64,000 bases of DNA from Timema cristinae (GCA_039000515.1 JBCFYV010011164.1:41360566-41424565), one strand, 5' to 3'. Shown: positions 12,301 through 23,516, counted from the first letter of the stretch. Notes: generated by a model from the sequence alone, not told the origin. Program-made: numbers and translations.

Positions 12301-15300
12301 TATATATAATTAAGAGGAGAATATTGTCAATGCTTTCAAATATTCCTTAGGGTCAAATCAGGGACATTACAAAGTTAAAACAGGACTTCCGTACCGCTGG
12401 TCAATTTAATTTTGACTCTGAATATCATTTTTTATTATTATAATATATCTTTTATTTAGCGTTTTGGGGAGGGAGTGTTGGCTCCTCCCTCTTTACTTGG
12501 TTCGATCATAGCTTATTCTAAAGTAACTTTATTCTAGCGGTCCCAATAAAGACGACGCTGAGCGACGCTAGGACAACCCACTATGTCGCACTACTGAATC
12601 ATCTCACCAACAGAACTCGTTGGGTCCTTAAAGACCTGGATCCAACAAACGACTTGACGAGTCTTCGAATACGCTCTAAGAAACATGAGATCATAGTCGT
12701 CCCAGGTACGTGCAAATCACCGTAATAATCATAAAACCACGTACTTCGGTGTGTTTGGTTTATATAACACCATAAATTAATCTCAAGTGCCAATTTAAGA
12801 TAATTTATTCTATTAAGTTTTCACTAGTCATTTTTACTGTATAATTACTTTTTTTTTAAATAAGTTAGAAAATACTTAGTTCGAAATCGGGTCACACTTT
12901 TGCTGAAAATAGAGAATAGAATCCTTTTGAGTGGCGTAGTTATTCATATGATCAAGTAGTAATGTTTTATTATTAAAGGTACGGAAAAATAGCAGTTTCA
13001 ATTTAAACTTTTAGCATATTAGTTTTTAAAATAACAGTCTAATTTTAATGAAATAATACTTTGTAGCAGCTAAAGAATATTCTACATGTTATTTTATTCA
13101 TCCTTCTTTACCTACTGAGCTATAAAGCACAGATCATTTGTTGTTTGAATATAAACATCTTACAAAACTTGAGGTCTTCTTCAGTTACCAGTCCTACAGT
13201 AACTGAGAACCATGGGAGTAGGTAGGGAGCCTTATAGTATTCAAAAACACACACCCTCTAACCTGCAAAATATTCTGAAATTTTAATATGAAGCTTAAAG
13301 AGAGCCTTTTATCAAACTACAAATAATCTATAGAGGTATTTAATTTTCCAAAAATTTCCGGGTGGATATAATAACTAAATGGCTTCTAGAGGAATCCGAT
13401 CTTTAAATTAAAACCCCGTAGGGGACAACTCCAAATAGCTTCTATATGCAGGGCCGTAGCAAGGGGGGGGGGGGGCAGCAGGGGCAGCCACCCCAGGCGA
13501 CGGGCTCGAGGGGCGCCATAAAGATGTAGATTTAAAAAAATATGAAATGTAATAATGTGAAATTTATTCAAACGCTTAGTTTAAGAATAAAATGGGTGAC
13601 TTGATGAAACTTCCATCATCCGAACACAAAATGTTTGTATAGATTTGGCTTGGGTGACACTGACAGTAAATTCTACTATGAATATGTGACGGACAAAGGA
13701 CAAACATTCCAAGCGAGTTGGAGATAACCAAGCGGAAGTAATTAGGGGCTGTGTCTGCTTAGGAATGTGGTCTCTTTGTTTTGGCACCTGTGAAGGGAGG
13801 TAGCAAGTAAGACAAGATGCCAGTGAACAGTTAGTGTGCGGTACGCGCAGTGTTTCGCGCTAAGGGAGGGCAGCAGAGGCGGAAGTAAAACGACCGAACG
13901 TGAAAGGAGCCGTGCAGAGAACGGCTCCAACGGTGAACGGAACGTAATTAAAATTTATCTGAGAAGCGTGTGACAGTATAAATTTGAAATGTGAAATTTG
14001 CTCGTTGCCGTGACACTTTAATGATATTTATTTGATTAGCATTGTTTGTAAATTTGTGTGTGAAATATTACACTGTGCCACGCGCGCGCGTGTGTGTGTG
14101 TCAAACTGGGGCCTACAAAGTTGTCGGGAGCACAAGGAAGAAAACGGAAAAAACAACAAGAGGCAGATAACATAGTCCAAGCCAAGCAGGGGCAAAAACT
14201 GGGTTGGGTAAAGAAGGTGGATCCCTCAACCACTGCGCTACCACTACAGCAAGGTATTGAAAGTTGGCCATCTACATCGACACTTTGAGAAAATGAAAAC
14301 TTTACTTTAGTAACTAAGAATGTAACTGGTAGTGTAGATATACATTCAGAGGGTTCTCGACCAAATCTTAACCAGTCCTTTCCAACATTTACCCCTTATG
14401 AAAATGTAGAAGAACAGGATTTGGAAAATGAACCAACAAAAATTCAACTAAATTTTAATGATCCCACAACATGGTCTGATTTGAATGACCATATGAGAAG
14501 CTTATTAGTTGAGCATGGTCCAGAACAAAATAAAACAGGTAACTTTCTTTTATCAATTAATTCAGAAAAAAGGCATTTTACGGGTAGTTGGTTCCATAAA
14601 AAACTTTTGAACGGAGAAAGTGTAGAGCGAAATTGGCTAATTTACAGTGAAGAGAAAAAATCTATTTACTGTTTTCCCTGCATGCTGTTTGGAAAGCATT
14701 CTAATTCATGCTTGGCAAATCCAAAAGTAGGATTTTCTGACTGGAAAAATTTACATCCTCGAATTCCAGAGCATGAAAATTCTGTAGAGCACCGAGAATG
14801 CTATGTTACCTGGAAAAACTTTGAAAAAAGGATTAAAGAGGGCAGTACAATTGATACTGAACTACAGGAAATTATCATAAAAGAAAAAGAGAAATGGCGG
14901 CACATTCTCAGAATTATTGTTGATTGTATTTTGTTTTGTGCAGTCAACAACTTGGCTTTTCGAGGTTCAAGTACAAATATACGTGAGGCCAATAATTGTG
15001 GTATTTTTTAAAATTTAGCTAGAGTTTGTTTCTCATTATGATAAACAGCTAAAAGAGCATATTACCTTAAGCAAAGAAAAAAAAAAGGAATTACAAATTA
15101 CTTTTCTCCAACAATTCAAAACGAGTTCATTAATTTAATAGGTGACACTGTACGCCAATAAATATTAAAATATATAAGAGAGGCAAAATATTTCTCAATT
15201 TCATTTGATTGTACACCAGATGTAGCCCATCATAAACAAATGTGCCAGATTATTAGGTACGTGAAAGTTTCAGAGGGTGTTTGCTCTATTGAAGAAAGTT

Positions 15301-17662
15301 TTATTGATTTCATAAAAACTAGTAAAACGACTGGAGCTGGTTTAACTGAAGAGATTCTACAAAAAGCAGAAGCCGATGAACTTGATAATTCATAATTGCC
15401 GAGGGCAAACATACGATAATGGTTCAAATATGGCGGGAAGTATTCAGGAGTCCAGGCCCGTATACAAACAATTAACAGCCATGCACGTTTTATGCCATGT
15501 GCTGCTCATTCATTGAACTTGGTTGGTGTTCATGCTGCTGGAGTTTCTCCAGAAGCTATCACATTTTTTGGAACAGTACAAGAATGGTACAAATTGTTTG
15601 CTTTCAGTGTCAAAAGGTGGGAAATATTATCCAACAAACTTTCTTCCACTCTCAAACGTCACTGTGATACAACATGGGCATCCAAATATTCTGCTGTTCA
15701 TGCACTTTATTCACAGCTTGATAAAGTCGTCGAGGCCTTAGAGGAGATTTCTAACAACCCTCAATTTCATGACTGTTTATCAGTGGTTAAAAGTCTTCTT
15801 AAACAAATTAATTTTAAATTTGTTTGTTACTCTGTTATGTGGGACAAAATACTAAATCAGATCTCCCGCGTGAATGAACAGCTGCAGCACAAAGATATGA
15901 GCGTGGACCGTGCAGTTAGTCACTTGACTGGATTGAAAGATGCCTTACAAGATATCCGAGACACAGGGATTGATGTTATACTGGATGAAGCATCGAACAT
16001 CTGTGCTGCAACATCTCTTGAAATTGACTGCTTTTTCGAGGAGAAAAGAGAAAAGACTAACTTTGGAAGAAAGTACGGGCACTGTTTTGACAGGAAAGCA
16101 AAAGTTCAGTATGGATTTTCATGTTATTTTGGACAAAGTTTTAGAACAAATGGAATGGCGCCTTTAAATGTTTTAGTGAAGTGTCGGATGACTTTAATTT
16201 TTTAACGGGCAAGTCTTTGCATTCTATGACTGTAGAAGATTTAAAAGCTAGTGCAAAACGCTTAGCAAATAAATATGATAAGGATCTGGATGCTTCTGAA
16301 ATAGAGGGGGAAATAGCTAGTTTTAATTTTCAGGCCAGTTCTTTATTTGAAAAAAGTCAGGATTTTTCAAAAGCAACTTCTCTTGACCTATTAAATTTAA
16401 TCCACAAAATGTCTATAGCCACATCTTATCCAAACTTAGTAATTGCTTTCAGATTATTTTTAACATTGCCAGTTACTAATGCATCTAGTGAACGAGGTTT
16501 TAGTAAGCTGAAAATAATAAAAAATTACTTAAGGTCATCAATGGGTCACACCTGGCAATTCTATCAATAGAAAAATATATTGCTAAAAATATTAATTACG
16601 ATGAAATAGTCAATGATTTTGCTGCTGTTAAAGCTAGAAATGTGAAACTGTAAGCATAAAATAATTCTGTTAATATTTTAACAATAATGTTACTTATACA
16701 TTTTTCATAAGTAATTGAGCTAGCAATTAATAATAAACAAAAAGTATTCTTCATTCAATTCAAACTATTTACAATTTTTTTTTATTACAACATGTATTTA
16801 AGCTCATATAATCAGCACAGACTATTGAATAAGATTATATATATAAGTTAATTTTTAATAAAAAGTATATTAAATTATAATAAATATTTACGGAAAATGG
16901 TTTTTGTTACTATTTAATAGAATTAGCAAATTATAAAAGGACAATAATTGCAAGACACATTAGTAATAGCAAGATTTTTGTTATACAGCTATTGTATTAC
17001 ATTTGAAACAGGTATAAAATACGATATGACACCATCAACTGCTCCGATATGACTGGGCGGAAATGGGGTGGGTGGAGAGAGGGGGCGCTAATGTTACTGT
17101 TTGCCCCGGGCGCCAATTACTCTCATAGGGTACACCTTATTCCTGCCTGAATTCTTATGGGACTGGCAATTCTGAAGCCGTTAAACCAGTAAAATAAACC
17201 TTAATCGTCTTATAAGGTTACATTTAGAGCCTATTAAAAACCGATCTATTTATTTGAGGAAGTCTAAATCTATGTTTATCACCATTTACCTTAATCTCAA
17301 AATTTCAACATTTCACTTAAACGTAGAATAATTGAAAATGGTTGTTTTTTTAAATTATAAAACTTATAATGTAAGATTTTTAATCCTATAGGAACATATT
17401 GTTAGCTTTATACTATTTTTTGTCGTGAAAAATTTAAAAATAAGATACCATTAACAAATGTGGGATTTATTAACATCTGCGATGAGTCTTGCGAGTTCTA
17501 GTAGGCGGCTTCCTTAGGCCTAAGCCTTAACGTCATAATGGTCTTGTCCACATCACTACATTATAATGAATGTCTAATTATTATTATTATTATTATTTTT
17601 TTTTTTTTTTTTTTACAGACAAGGAATATGCCTTAATTGTGATCCAAAACCCCATGGACTAA
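9269..17662 (+). CDS. DYNLRB: dynein light chain roadblock-type gene (exons 2-4; exon 1 not found)
   Basis: Three exons join in phase to 96 codons plus stop, without the initiator exon. Human DYNLRB1 is 96 residues with Met, and as I recall it has the same exon layout, with Gly and Asp codons split at the same places. The protein is a subunit of cytoplasmic dynein that binds the intermediate chain as a dimer and serves in cargo transport and ciliary transport. Diagnostic motifs are LVEEVLKKIQ, GVIGTIVINSE, DLDPTNDLT, RIRSKKHEI and DKEYALIVIQNP. Intron 2 is about 3.2 kb and contains a minisatellite. Intron 3 is about 4.9 kb and contains a dead hAT. Departures from the usual family include Ala where Gly is usual at the exon 2/3 junction and Ser for Phe in NDLTSLRI. 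There is no frame break, so it looks functional, but it could be a diverged paralogue. Confidence 0.9.
9898..10808. repeat. 51-bp minisatellite, about 18 units, in DYNLRB intron 2
   Basis: The unit is about CATTTGGGTAGGAGCAACAC + CTTCTGCAACATGCAACACA + CTGTCATTGAC, exactly 51 bp or 17 codons. It is therefore open in several frames on both strands, which produces long but meaningless ORFs such as 9851-10807 (-) and 9917-10825 (+). Variant units (ACATCACA, GGCACCCCC, CATCTACC) recur in ordered blocks, showing higher-order duplication. Confidence 0.92.
11180..11430 (+). repeat. two tandem copies of a dispersed repeat ending in CAGACA-type sequence
   Basis: The segments at about 11176-11260 and 11328-11420 both run TTAGGTT(C/A)AAAGAATG...TGACAAATTT.GTTAAAATT...TTTG.CA.(T/A)T.TC.C.GA and lie about 150 bp apart. 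The second ends in AAAGACAGACAAAA. A related CAGACAGACTGATGG word occurs at 47225-47240. The family is not identified. Confidence 0.5.
11440..11695. repeat. degenerate tandem repeat of about 45 bp
   Basis: Five or so diverged units share TTGGGACGCCAATTTGTGAC-like words (11512, 11554, 11597, 11631, 11673), each followed by CG or CAT and a variable spacer. Confidence 0.55.
12282..12309. repeat. (TA)n microsatellite
   Basis: Short imperfect TATATA tract in DYNLRB intron 2. Confidence 0.8.
12538..12705 (+). CDS. DYNLRB: DYNLRB exon 3
   Basis: The acceptor is ACTTTATTCTAG and the donor CCCAG/GTACGTG. The 168-bp exon encodes a completed split codon plus 55 codons (VPIKTT ... KKHEIIVVP) and leaves phase 1. 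The length equals the 55 residues of the matching human segment from IPIKST to IMVAP. The - strand ORF at 12599-12793 is only its shadow. Confidence 0.92.
14080..14101. repeat. (CG)n(TG)n tract
   Basis: GCGCGCGCG followed by TGTGTGTGTG, just before the transposase start region. A similar tract occurs at 63064-63088. Confidence 0.8.
14094..16653 (+). pseudogene. ZMYM1-like hAT transposase, multiply disrupted
   Basis: The start region (14094-14288) carries KLSGAQGRKRKKQQEAD and KQGQKLGWVKK, typical of this family's N-terminus. 14421-15011 has the TTF-type finger (GSWFHKK, RNWLIYSEEK, YCFPCMLFGKH) and the following domain. Reading then needs several frame changes and crosses stops near 15001, 15030 and 15140. 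The RNase-H-like core is still visible: ISFDCTPDVAHHKQM (first Asp, near 15210), YDNGSNMAG (second Asp, near 15415) and MPCAAHSLNLVGVHA from 15483. The C-terminal dimerisation region has SSERGFSKLKIIKNYLRSSM with the catalytic Glu. A last frameshift near 16555 precedes LAILSIEKYIAKN and the true stop at 16651-16653. It cannot make transposase. Confidence 0.88.
17619..17662 (+). CDS. DYNLRB: DYNLRB exon 4 (terminal)
   Basis: A long T-run and TTTTACAG precede the exon. The carried base plus AC gives Asp, followed by KEYALIVIQNPMD and TAA at 17660-17662. The position of the split Asp codon matches the human gene. Exons 2-4 together give 96 residues. Confidence 0.92.
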
Positions 17663-17782
17663 GTAAAAGATGGTGTGAATTCATGGCGAGAAGGAAGCTA
17701 CACAATTTACAACAATTATGTATTTAAAACGTTTAGTCTATAATAGAGATATATTTTGAACTGTACATCAATACATATTTAG

Positions 17783-17788
17783 AATAAA
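17783..17788 (+). terminator. probable DYNLRB polyadenylation signal AATAAA
   Basis: It lies 121 bp after the stop codon in an AT-rich 3' untranslated region, the first AATAAA on this strand after the stop. Confidence 0.6.
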
Positions 17789-17789
17789 A

Positions 17790-17940
17790 TATAAATTTAA
17801 TATTATTTTTAATTGCTTAATCTCGATATTAGAAAATGAGGTTCATTTTGACTCATGAATATTGATTCGTTTTCTTCCACGAGATAATTAAATGTGCAAC
17901 AACTCTAGATAGTCACATAATTTTGATGACTAGTTTTGGA

Positions 17941-17982
<42 letters not shown>

Positions 17983-18551
17983 TAATAAATAGCTTACACT
18001 GGTGGGCACGCGGATTAGATGTCAAGCTCTTCTAGTCTGGTTTAGTTATGGTGTGCAATATCACAATATTGTATCTTTCTATATTTACTCATCATATAAA
18101 TAACACTCTGTGTCACATTAGCAACACTATCCATTTTGTCAATTGTTTAATTTTATTTCGTGACCAAAAATAATTATTACATATAAAACCGTAAAATTCC
18201 ACAAACTTTCCAATAATATGTAGTCAAATCAGTCAGCTTGTTGTTTAAATGTGTATCTATTTAATATTTCGTATATCACATAATATTTTCTCTTAACTAG
18301 TTTTATTTCTAATGTTTAGTTTTTTTAAATTCATAACTTTATAACATATTTTTATACAATAATTTGAAATAACTTCGGTTTTCCTCAGATTTGAAGATGG
18401 TGAAAAATCACTGAAACATGTCGACATAGAAGAAAAACTAAAATGTATATAAAATAAGGAGAAGGGAATAAAAATAATAAACAAGAAGACATAACCTTAC
18501 TATCAAATAAATATATCTGTTTGTGCGGTTACAGTAACATTTATATAGTTT
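17790..18551. other. AT-rich DNA with a (TA)n tract
   Basis: A TA microsatellite lies at 17946-17978. No coding block or transposon end was recognised. Confidence 0.5.
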
Positions 18552-18565
18552 TGTAACAGTATACA

Positions 18566-18753
18566 TTTGTGAATGTGGGGAATGCCAGGCCTCCACCGTG
18601 GTTCGGATTCCACGTTAAACTGTAGGTACTTCATTTCATCTCACAATCACCCTACCATTACACATTAGCGTAAGTGCGTATAACCCGAATGGGTAGTAAG
18701 ACGCGTGTAATAATAATAATAATAATAATAAAATATAATAATAATAATAAATC
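18566..18753 (+). repeat. SINE-1 copy, 5'-truncated, with 14-bp TSD
   Basis: It begins inside the SINE-1 body (TTGTGAATGTGGGGAATGCC) and ends in the common tail CGAATGGGTAGTAAGACGCG plus (AAT)n. The flanks at 18552-18565 and 18754-18767 are both TGTAACAGTATACA, a perfect 14-bp target-site duplication. Confidence 0.93.
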
Positions 18754-19131
18754 TGTAACAGTATACAATAAAATTTTCATAAGAAGGTTTTTAATATCAA
18801 CTTTTATTTTTGTGGTCAGTATTGATAACATTTTACTATTACTATAAGTTTGAATTATACGATTCTATAGTTATTTATCATATATTTAAAAGTTCAACAG
18901 CATATTGTAAGATCTGATGAATGACAACGGGAAATTAGATCTAGTAACTTTCCCGTCCTATAAGATTTGTACACTTAACAGTGCTGCAATCCAGTGATTA
19001 AGCTTGGCACTAAACATCTGCATTGCTAGTCAAAAATCACAAGCACCTCGCCGTGAGATGGAGCGAGTAGGCAACCCACCTTTCTAAGATGTACGCATAG
19101 TTGCATAGTCTAACTAATCGTCACGGTCCAC

Positions 19132-19704
19132 GGCAGTGGTTTTCACTCTGGGGTACGCGTACCCCCGAGTGTTCACTAAAACATCTCAGGGGGTACGTTT
19201 AGCTTATTTATATATACATCTATGTCTATATATGTATAAGAGATGGATCGAATCCCTATTTTACGAATCCGAATCTCCCATTTACCTTCGGATCCCGAAT
19301 ATCGAGTATGAATCCTTATACGAATATTGAAACAAAAATTATGATTATAAGAGAAAATATAAATGAAATAGAATAATAGAAAATACAAAAAGCAAAGGCA
19401 TACTAAATTTTAACATTCTTTCTCATAAGTTAATCCATTCATTATAACATTAATACATTCAGTCAAGTGTTAAACTACTGGTCTGGGGTCTGGATATTAA
19501 GTTCATCCTATAATTATAAATGTTCTGAATCACCAAAACGCATTTATTATAGCTCTAAAACAAATTTAACTCTAAAAATTGAAAAATATTATATTTTAAT
19601 GAATTGAATCGCAAATCCAACATTTCCACGAATCCTAGAATCTTGAATATCCTTAAATATTAAACGGATTCAAAGATCATGAGTATTTGAGGGTTCCATC
19701 CCTA
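19132..19704. mobile_element. hAT-like terminal motif and a possible inverted-repeat element
   Basis: CAGTGGTTTTCACTCTGG at 19133 with paired GGGGTACG/CGTACCCC words looks like a hAT terminus. From 19239, AGAGATGGATCGAATCC is roughly inverted at 19669-19704 (GGATTC ... GGTTCCATCCCT), outlining a 460-bp element with GAATCC-rich ends. Target-site duplications are not clear. Confidence 0.35.
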
Positions 19705-20177
19705 AGATACCGGTTGAGGCATATAAATTGAGACACCAAAATATCGTGAAAACAAAGCATTTTAGATTTTTTTATTTTTTTAAATGTTTGTTTTTTAGGA
19801 GAAAAGTCAAAAGCGTTAACTATTTTGGATTTGGATGGTGGCAAATAACGTCACAGTGCCCCCTTTTGTTGTACGAATTAATTTTAAGCCTAAAAATTAC
19901 TTCGTGGATCAAAATTAAATTAGTCTTTTCAAAGTGCTGTGACGTTATTTGCCATCTTACCATGTTTTCTCTATATTTTTATAATTTTTGTGAATAGTTT
20001 CCAATTTATTTTCGTTTGAAATTAAGCACTTCAAAGTTCGGCCGCTGTAATGCTGGCCTGACAAATAATACTATTTACATCCATTTAATAAAGTAAAAGG
20101 ACAGAAGGAACAACGTATAACATTGTTTTCAATAATTTAATTAAGGAATTTGGACTTAAGGAAGAACATACCTTTAT
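19705..20177. other. intergenic DNA, nothing recognised
   Basis: A local near-inverse pair (GGATGGTGGCAAATAACGTC at 19830 and GTGACGTTATTTGCCATCTTAC at 19939) suggests a small inverted-repeat element with about 20-bp arms. No gene is seen. Confidence 0.4.
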
Positions 20178-20179
20178 TA

Positions 20180-20613
20180 AACATATGTATGTATATATGT
20201 ATGTATGTATGTAATTATGTATATATGTGTGTAATGTATTATGTATGTATGTATGTATATATATGTGTGTGTATGTATGTATTATGTATGTATGTATGTA
20301 GTATGTATGTAGTGTATGTATGTATGTATGTATGTATGTATGTATTATGTATGTATATATATATGTATGTATGTATGTTGTATGTATGTATATTATGTAT
20401 GTATGTATGTATGTATGTATATGTTGTGTATGTATGTATATATGTGTGTATGTATGTATGTATGTATATATGTGTATATGTATGTTATAGTATGTATATA
20501 GTAAATATGTATGTGTATATGATGTATGTATGTATATATGTATGTATGTATGTATTATATGTGTTGTATGTATGTGTGTATGTGTGTTGTATATATGTGT
20601 GTATGTGTGTATG

Positions 20614-20652
<39 letters not shown>

Positions 20653-20795
20653 TGTAAGTATGTAAGTATGTATGTATGTATGCATGTATGTATGTATATA
20701 TGTGTTTATGTATGTATGCATGTATATATGTATGTATGTGTGTATGTATGTAGTATGTATGTATGTATAGTATGTATGTATGTATGTATGTAGTC
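20180..20795. repeat. (TATG)n / (GTAT)n tetranucleotide array, about 610 bp
   Basis: An imperfect TATG array with GTGT and TATATA interruptions. The Met/Tyr/Val/Cys-rich and His/Thr/Tyr-rich ORFs within it are low-complexity translations, not genes. Confidence 0.95.
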
Positions 20796-20893
20796 AAGTG
20801 AGCTGTTTATGTGTACATCCTTAATATATGTTACATTTCTAAGAAACTAATTACTGCGTACTTAGCTTAGTTTGTTTCTCCATATTCAAAACC

Positions 20894-21121
20894 ATGTGCA
20901 GGTCATAAGGAATGTTCCGAAAGAAATACAACTGTGTTATCCTCTATGTAGAATACATCAAAGAGCCGCAAGACACAATAGCAGGACAGTTCAACGTAAT
21001 CAGTTCTGTCGATCAATCTTCTTGTCTGGACTGAGAGGCAGGTACTATAGGTGAAACCCAACCCACGTCCATTCTTACTTCACAACGGGCCCCGTCAAAG
21101 ACAAGATATCGCACTGAGAGA
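20894..21121 (+). pseudogene. unidentified coding-like block with an internal stop
   Basis: One + frame from ATG near 20911 reads MFRKKYNCVILYVEYIK..., then DTIAGQFNVISSVDQSS and CLD before TGA. The same frame stays open beyond it (GETQPTSILTSQRAPSKT) to about 21121. The opposite strand also reads protein-like in one frame, so the true coding strand is uncertain. I do not recognise the protein. Confidence 0.3.
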
Positions 21122-21484
21122 TGTTGAAAGCTCGCGTTTTTTTAAAAAGGGGTTTGAACTATGTATCTCATGAAGCTTTATTTCTGTCAGGCCTCCTCTA
21201 AATATAACAATGATGGTTATAGTTAAAGTGAGTATTACATTTTTTATACTTTAGTAAAAAATTGAACATAAAAAACAGTCAATGATAAATAGAAAATTAA
21301 GGTGGTAAATTAATACATTATAATAGTTAAAAAATATAAATATAGAGATAGTATTTTAGTAAAATGTATTAACTCACCATCTTAACTAGCGTTCATAATT
21401 GATTGCTTGAGGAATATCAAATCATATCTAAATCGTAACACGCTTTAACTTTGTTACAAAATTGTATTTTTTTTCACTTTTTCC

Positions 21485-21495
21485 ATTTATTATCA
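21485..21495 (-). terminator. polyadenylation signal for the remnant at 21518-21830
   Basis: The - strand reads GATAATAAATGG about 25-30 nt after the stop codon, followed by GAAAAAGTGAAAAAAAA. Confidence 0.4.
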
Positions 21496-21517
21496 AAGTT
21501 TTGAAGGTATATAGGAC

Positions 21518-21830
21518 CTACTCCCTTTTAAATTCTAATAGGTTTTGAATATATTGTTGTGATCGTTCATAAGATTCTTCTTTATGGTTCAACAACCATA
21601 AACTCTTTTCAGCAACTGACACGTCGATTACAAAACAAGACAAACGTTTTGTGTTGACCTGCATTTGTTCCCTTCCGGCAATTCTTGGTTGAGATTCTAA
21701 ACTCAACTTTATCGTCTAAGGGAAGACAATATTTTGCGATACCAACACATTAAACTCCCTCTCCACCAATGTCAACTCTTTGAGTTGCTCATCTAGTAAC
21801 TTACATATTTGAACGTTTGCCCCCCATCAG
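21518..21830 (-). pseudogene. unidentified 3'-terminal coding remnant, - strand
   Basis: On the - strand one frame reads ICKLLDEQLKELTLVEREFN and VLVSQNIVFP, meets TAG at 21716-21718, and then continues in the same frame (RIAGREQMQVNTKRLSCF, SLWLLNHKEES, QYIQNLLEFKRE) to a stop at 21518-21520. The TAG also sits in a CTTCCCTTAG context that could be a splice acceptor, in which case 21518-21715 would be a last exon. AATAAA follows the stop by about 30 bp and is itself followed by A-rich sequence, which fits either a gene end or a retrocopy. A SINE-2 copy cuts the block on its upstream side. The protein is not recognised. Confidence 0.45.
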
Positions 21831-21867
21831 CCTTGTTACATACTGGGTAGGTTCATTTGTACATTTT

Positions 21868-22130
21868 ATTTATCACCACCTCTTACTACTCGTTTGGGCT
21901 ATATGTACTAAATAAACTAGTGTGTTAGGAAATAGGAAGGTTGAATTTAGACTAAGTGTACCCGCACTTGCGTAGAGAGAGAGAGAGAAAGAGAGAAGGG
22001 GGAGAAACATTCAGGTAAAACAGACCTCATGACATCCGACCGGGATTATAGCCCCGATCTCACCGTCTTCGGCAGTCTAGTCTATTGCGTGAGTAGCACC
22101 CTATATCATACGGCCACCAAATCGGGTTTG
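21868..22130 (-). repeat. SINE-2 copy
   Basis: The tail CACCTCTTACTACTCGTTTG lies on the left. The body contains AAGTGTACCCGCACTTGCGT and a GA-rich expansion (21975-22005). The tRNA-like head is on the right with CGGGATTATAGCCCCGATCT and the inverse of GGTGGCCGTATGATATAGG. Confidence 0.75.
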
Positions 22131-22428
22131 TAACTGTCTTATTGAAAAATATTCACGTGTTACCTTACACTTGGCTCATATATTAAAGAACATTAAAACT
22201 ATCTTATACCGTGTGTACCTAAAAATGCGCAACTTCTCTTGCGTATTCCTTCCAGAAGGTAAAAATTAAACAACATCAACTCGTCTCCGTCATTGAAGAA
22301 AGGTAAGATAATAGTCGACATAATTCATTTGTTTAAACCTATACAAGGGAAGGAATTAAAGTTATCTGATGAGATTTTCTGGTGTGTCTTGTAAACAAAT
22401 TAAAACAATAAAATTAATAACAAAACTA

Positions 22429-22477
22429 GTGCGTATAACCCGAACGGGTAGTAAGACGCGGTGTTAATAATAATAAT
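22429..22477 (+). repeat. tail-only SINE insertion, 49 bp, with 13-bp TSD
   Basis: GTGCGTATAACCCGAACGGG and TAGTAAGACGCGGTGTT plus (AAT)n is the common 3' tail of SINE-1 and SINE-2 with nothing in front. AATAACAAAACTA flanks it on both sides (22416-22428 and 22478-22490). Confidence 0.88.
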
Positions 22478-22490
22478 AATAACAAAACTA

Positions 22491-23516
22491 AATAAGAGTA
22501 TTTAACTGTGAAGTAAAGATGAATATTAAAGATTTTATCTTGGGCCTATAAAATAAAAAATAGCTTCGGAAAGGAAATGTCGCTTGATGTACCCCTTTAG
22601 GGTACGCATCTCTTCACTTTCCTTCATGACATGGAACCGTATAGGTGGAGTCTATGACATATATTAATCTGTGTTTTAAATCTCACGTGTCGGGAATTAT
22701 CATGCATATAACGTAATAGTCGGGCTTTTAATAAACCCTACAACGGGTGAAATATCTAACAAAAAACTGTTTATCTACTTAAAATAAAAATAACTATAAA
22801 ACACCAGAACTTTTAATGTATAAAATAAGACATCATCCCTTTTAATTATTATAATACAGAACAGCAACTCTGACCTATTCAATCGTTATATTAAATGTCA
22901 CCCTAATGGTGGCGTACAAACATTAATATATCAGGCTGGCTCTATTAAACGTTACAAGGTCATGCTGTTAATATGTAGCATTGTGCCAACTATTGAAAAA
23001 AGATTCAAGATCACAATTTTTACTTATCAAGATAATTTAATATAGTTTAAGTAAAATTACATAAAAAATATATATATAATTAATTGTAAAATAATAGTTA
23101 GTTTATGTAACAAGTTTTAAATTATACATACACTAATTAAATACATTGAGTTATGTTTAGGTATTATAGCCACATGTATTATCATGTATTTGGCAAACAC
23201 TTAACCACTCTTTCAAATTTAGGCATTTCAGCACTGATAGAGTGAGGAAGGGGAGTGGGGTTGGTTGTAGGGTGTGTGACGAGGCTACTTTAACCGTAGT
23301 TGACGGTAATTCTTGCTTTTCATTAGTAGAAAGGATTTGTGGAGTTTTAATAGTGTGCTTTTAGGTTTTGTTTTACATTAACGACTTATTAATCATTGTG
23401 ATTTTATATAATTATACATCAAAGAATCACAAAAGTCAGGAGTATAATTTCACCATTTCAAGATGATTTAGAAGGAAAAGGTAAAATAAAATATATTTTA
23501 ATAACATTTGCTTAAT
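22491..23516. other. AT-rich intergenic DNA, nothing recognised
   Basis: No ORF, splice-flanked block or tRNA-like box of note. GTACCCCTTTAGGGTACGC at 22595 resembles part of the hAT-like motif at 19150. Confidence 0.45.

Larger units (their letters stand above)
13449..17130 (+). mobile_element. ZMYM1-type hAT transposon in DYNLRB intron 3 (right end approximate)
   Basis: The left end CAGGGCCGTAGCAAGG plus a G-run and AGGGGCGCCA resembles the GC-rich termini of this hAT group. The right side has the matching inverted sequence near 17075-17115 (GGGGGCGCTAATGTTACTGT and CCCCGGGCGCCAA). The exact right boundary and the target-site duplication could not be fixed. It encloses the broken transposase at 14094-16653. 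Confidence 0.65.

Noticed and set aside
13449..17130. An 8-bp target-site duplication for the intronic hAT
   Set aside because: TCTATATG on the left has no convincing partner near the right side, so the right boundary is left approximate.
20150..20797. Long ORFs rich in Met/Tyr/Val/Cys (+) and His/Thr/Tyr (-)
   Set aside because: They are translations of the TATG tetranucleotide array. No start context, no domain, and both strands are open for the same reason.
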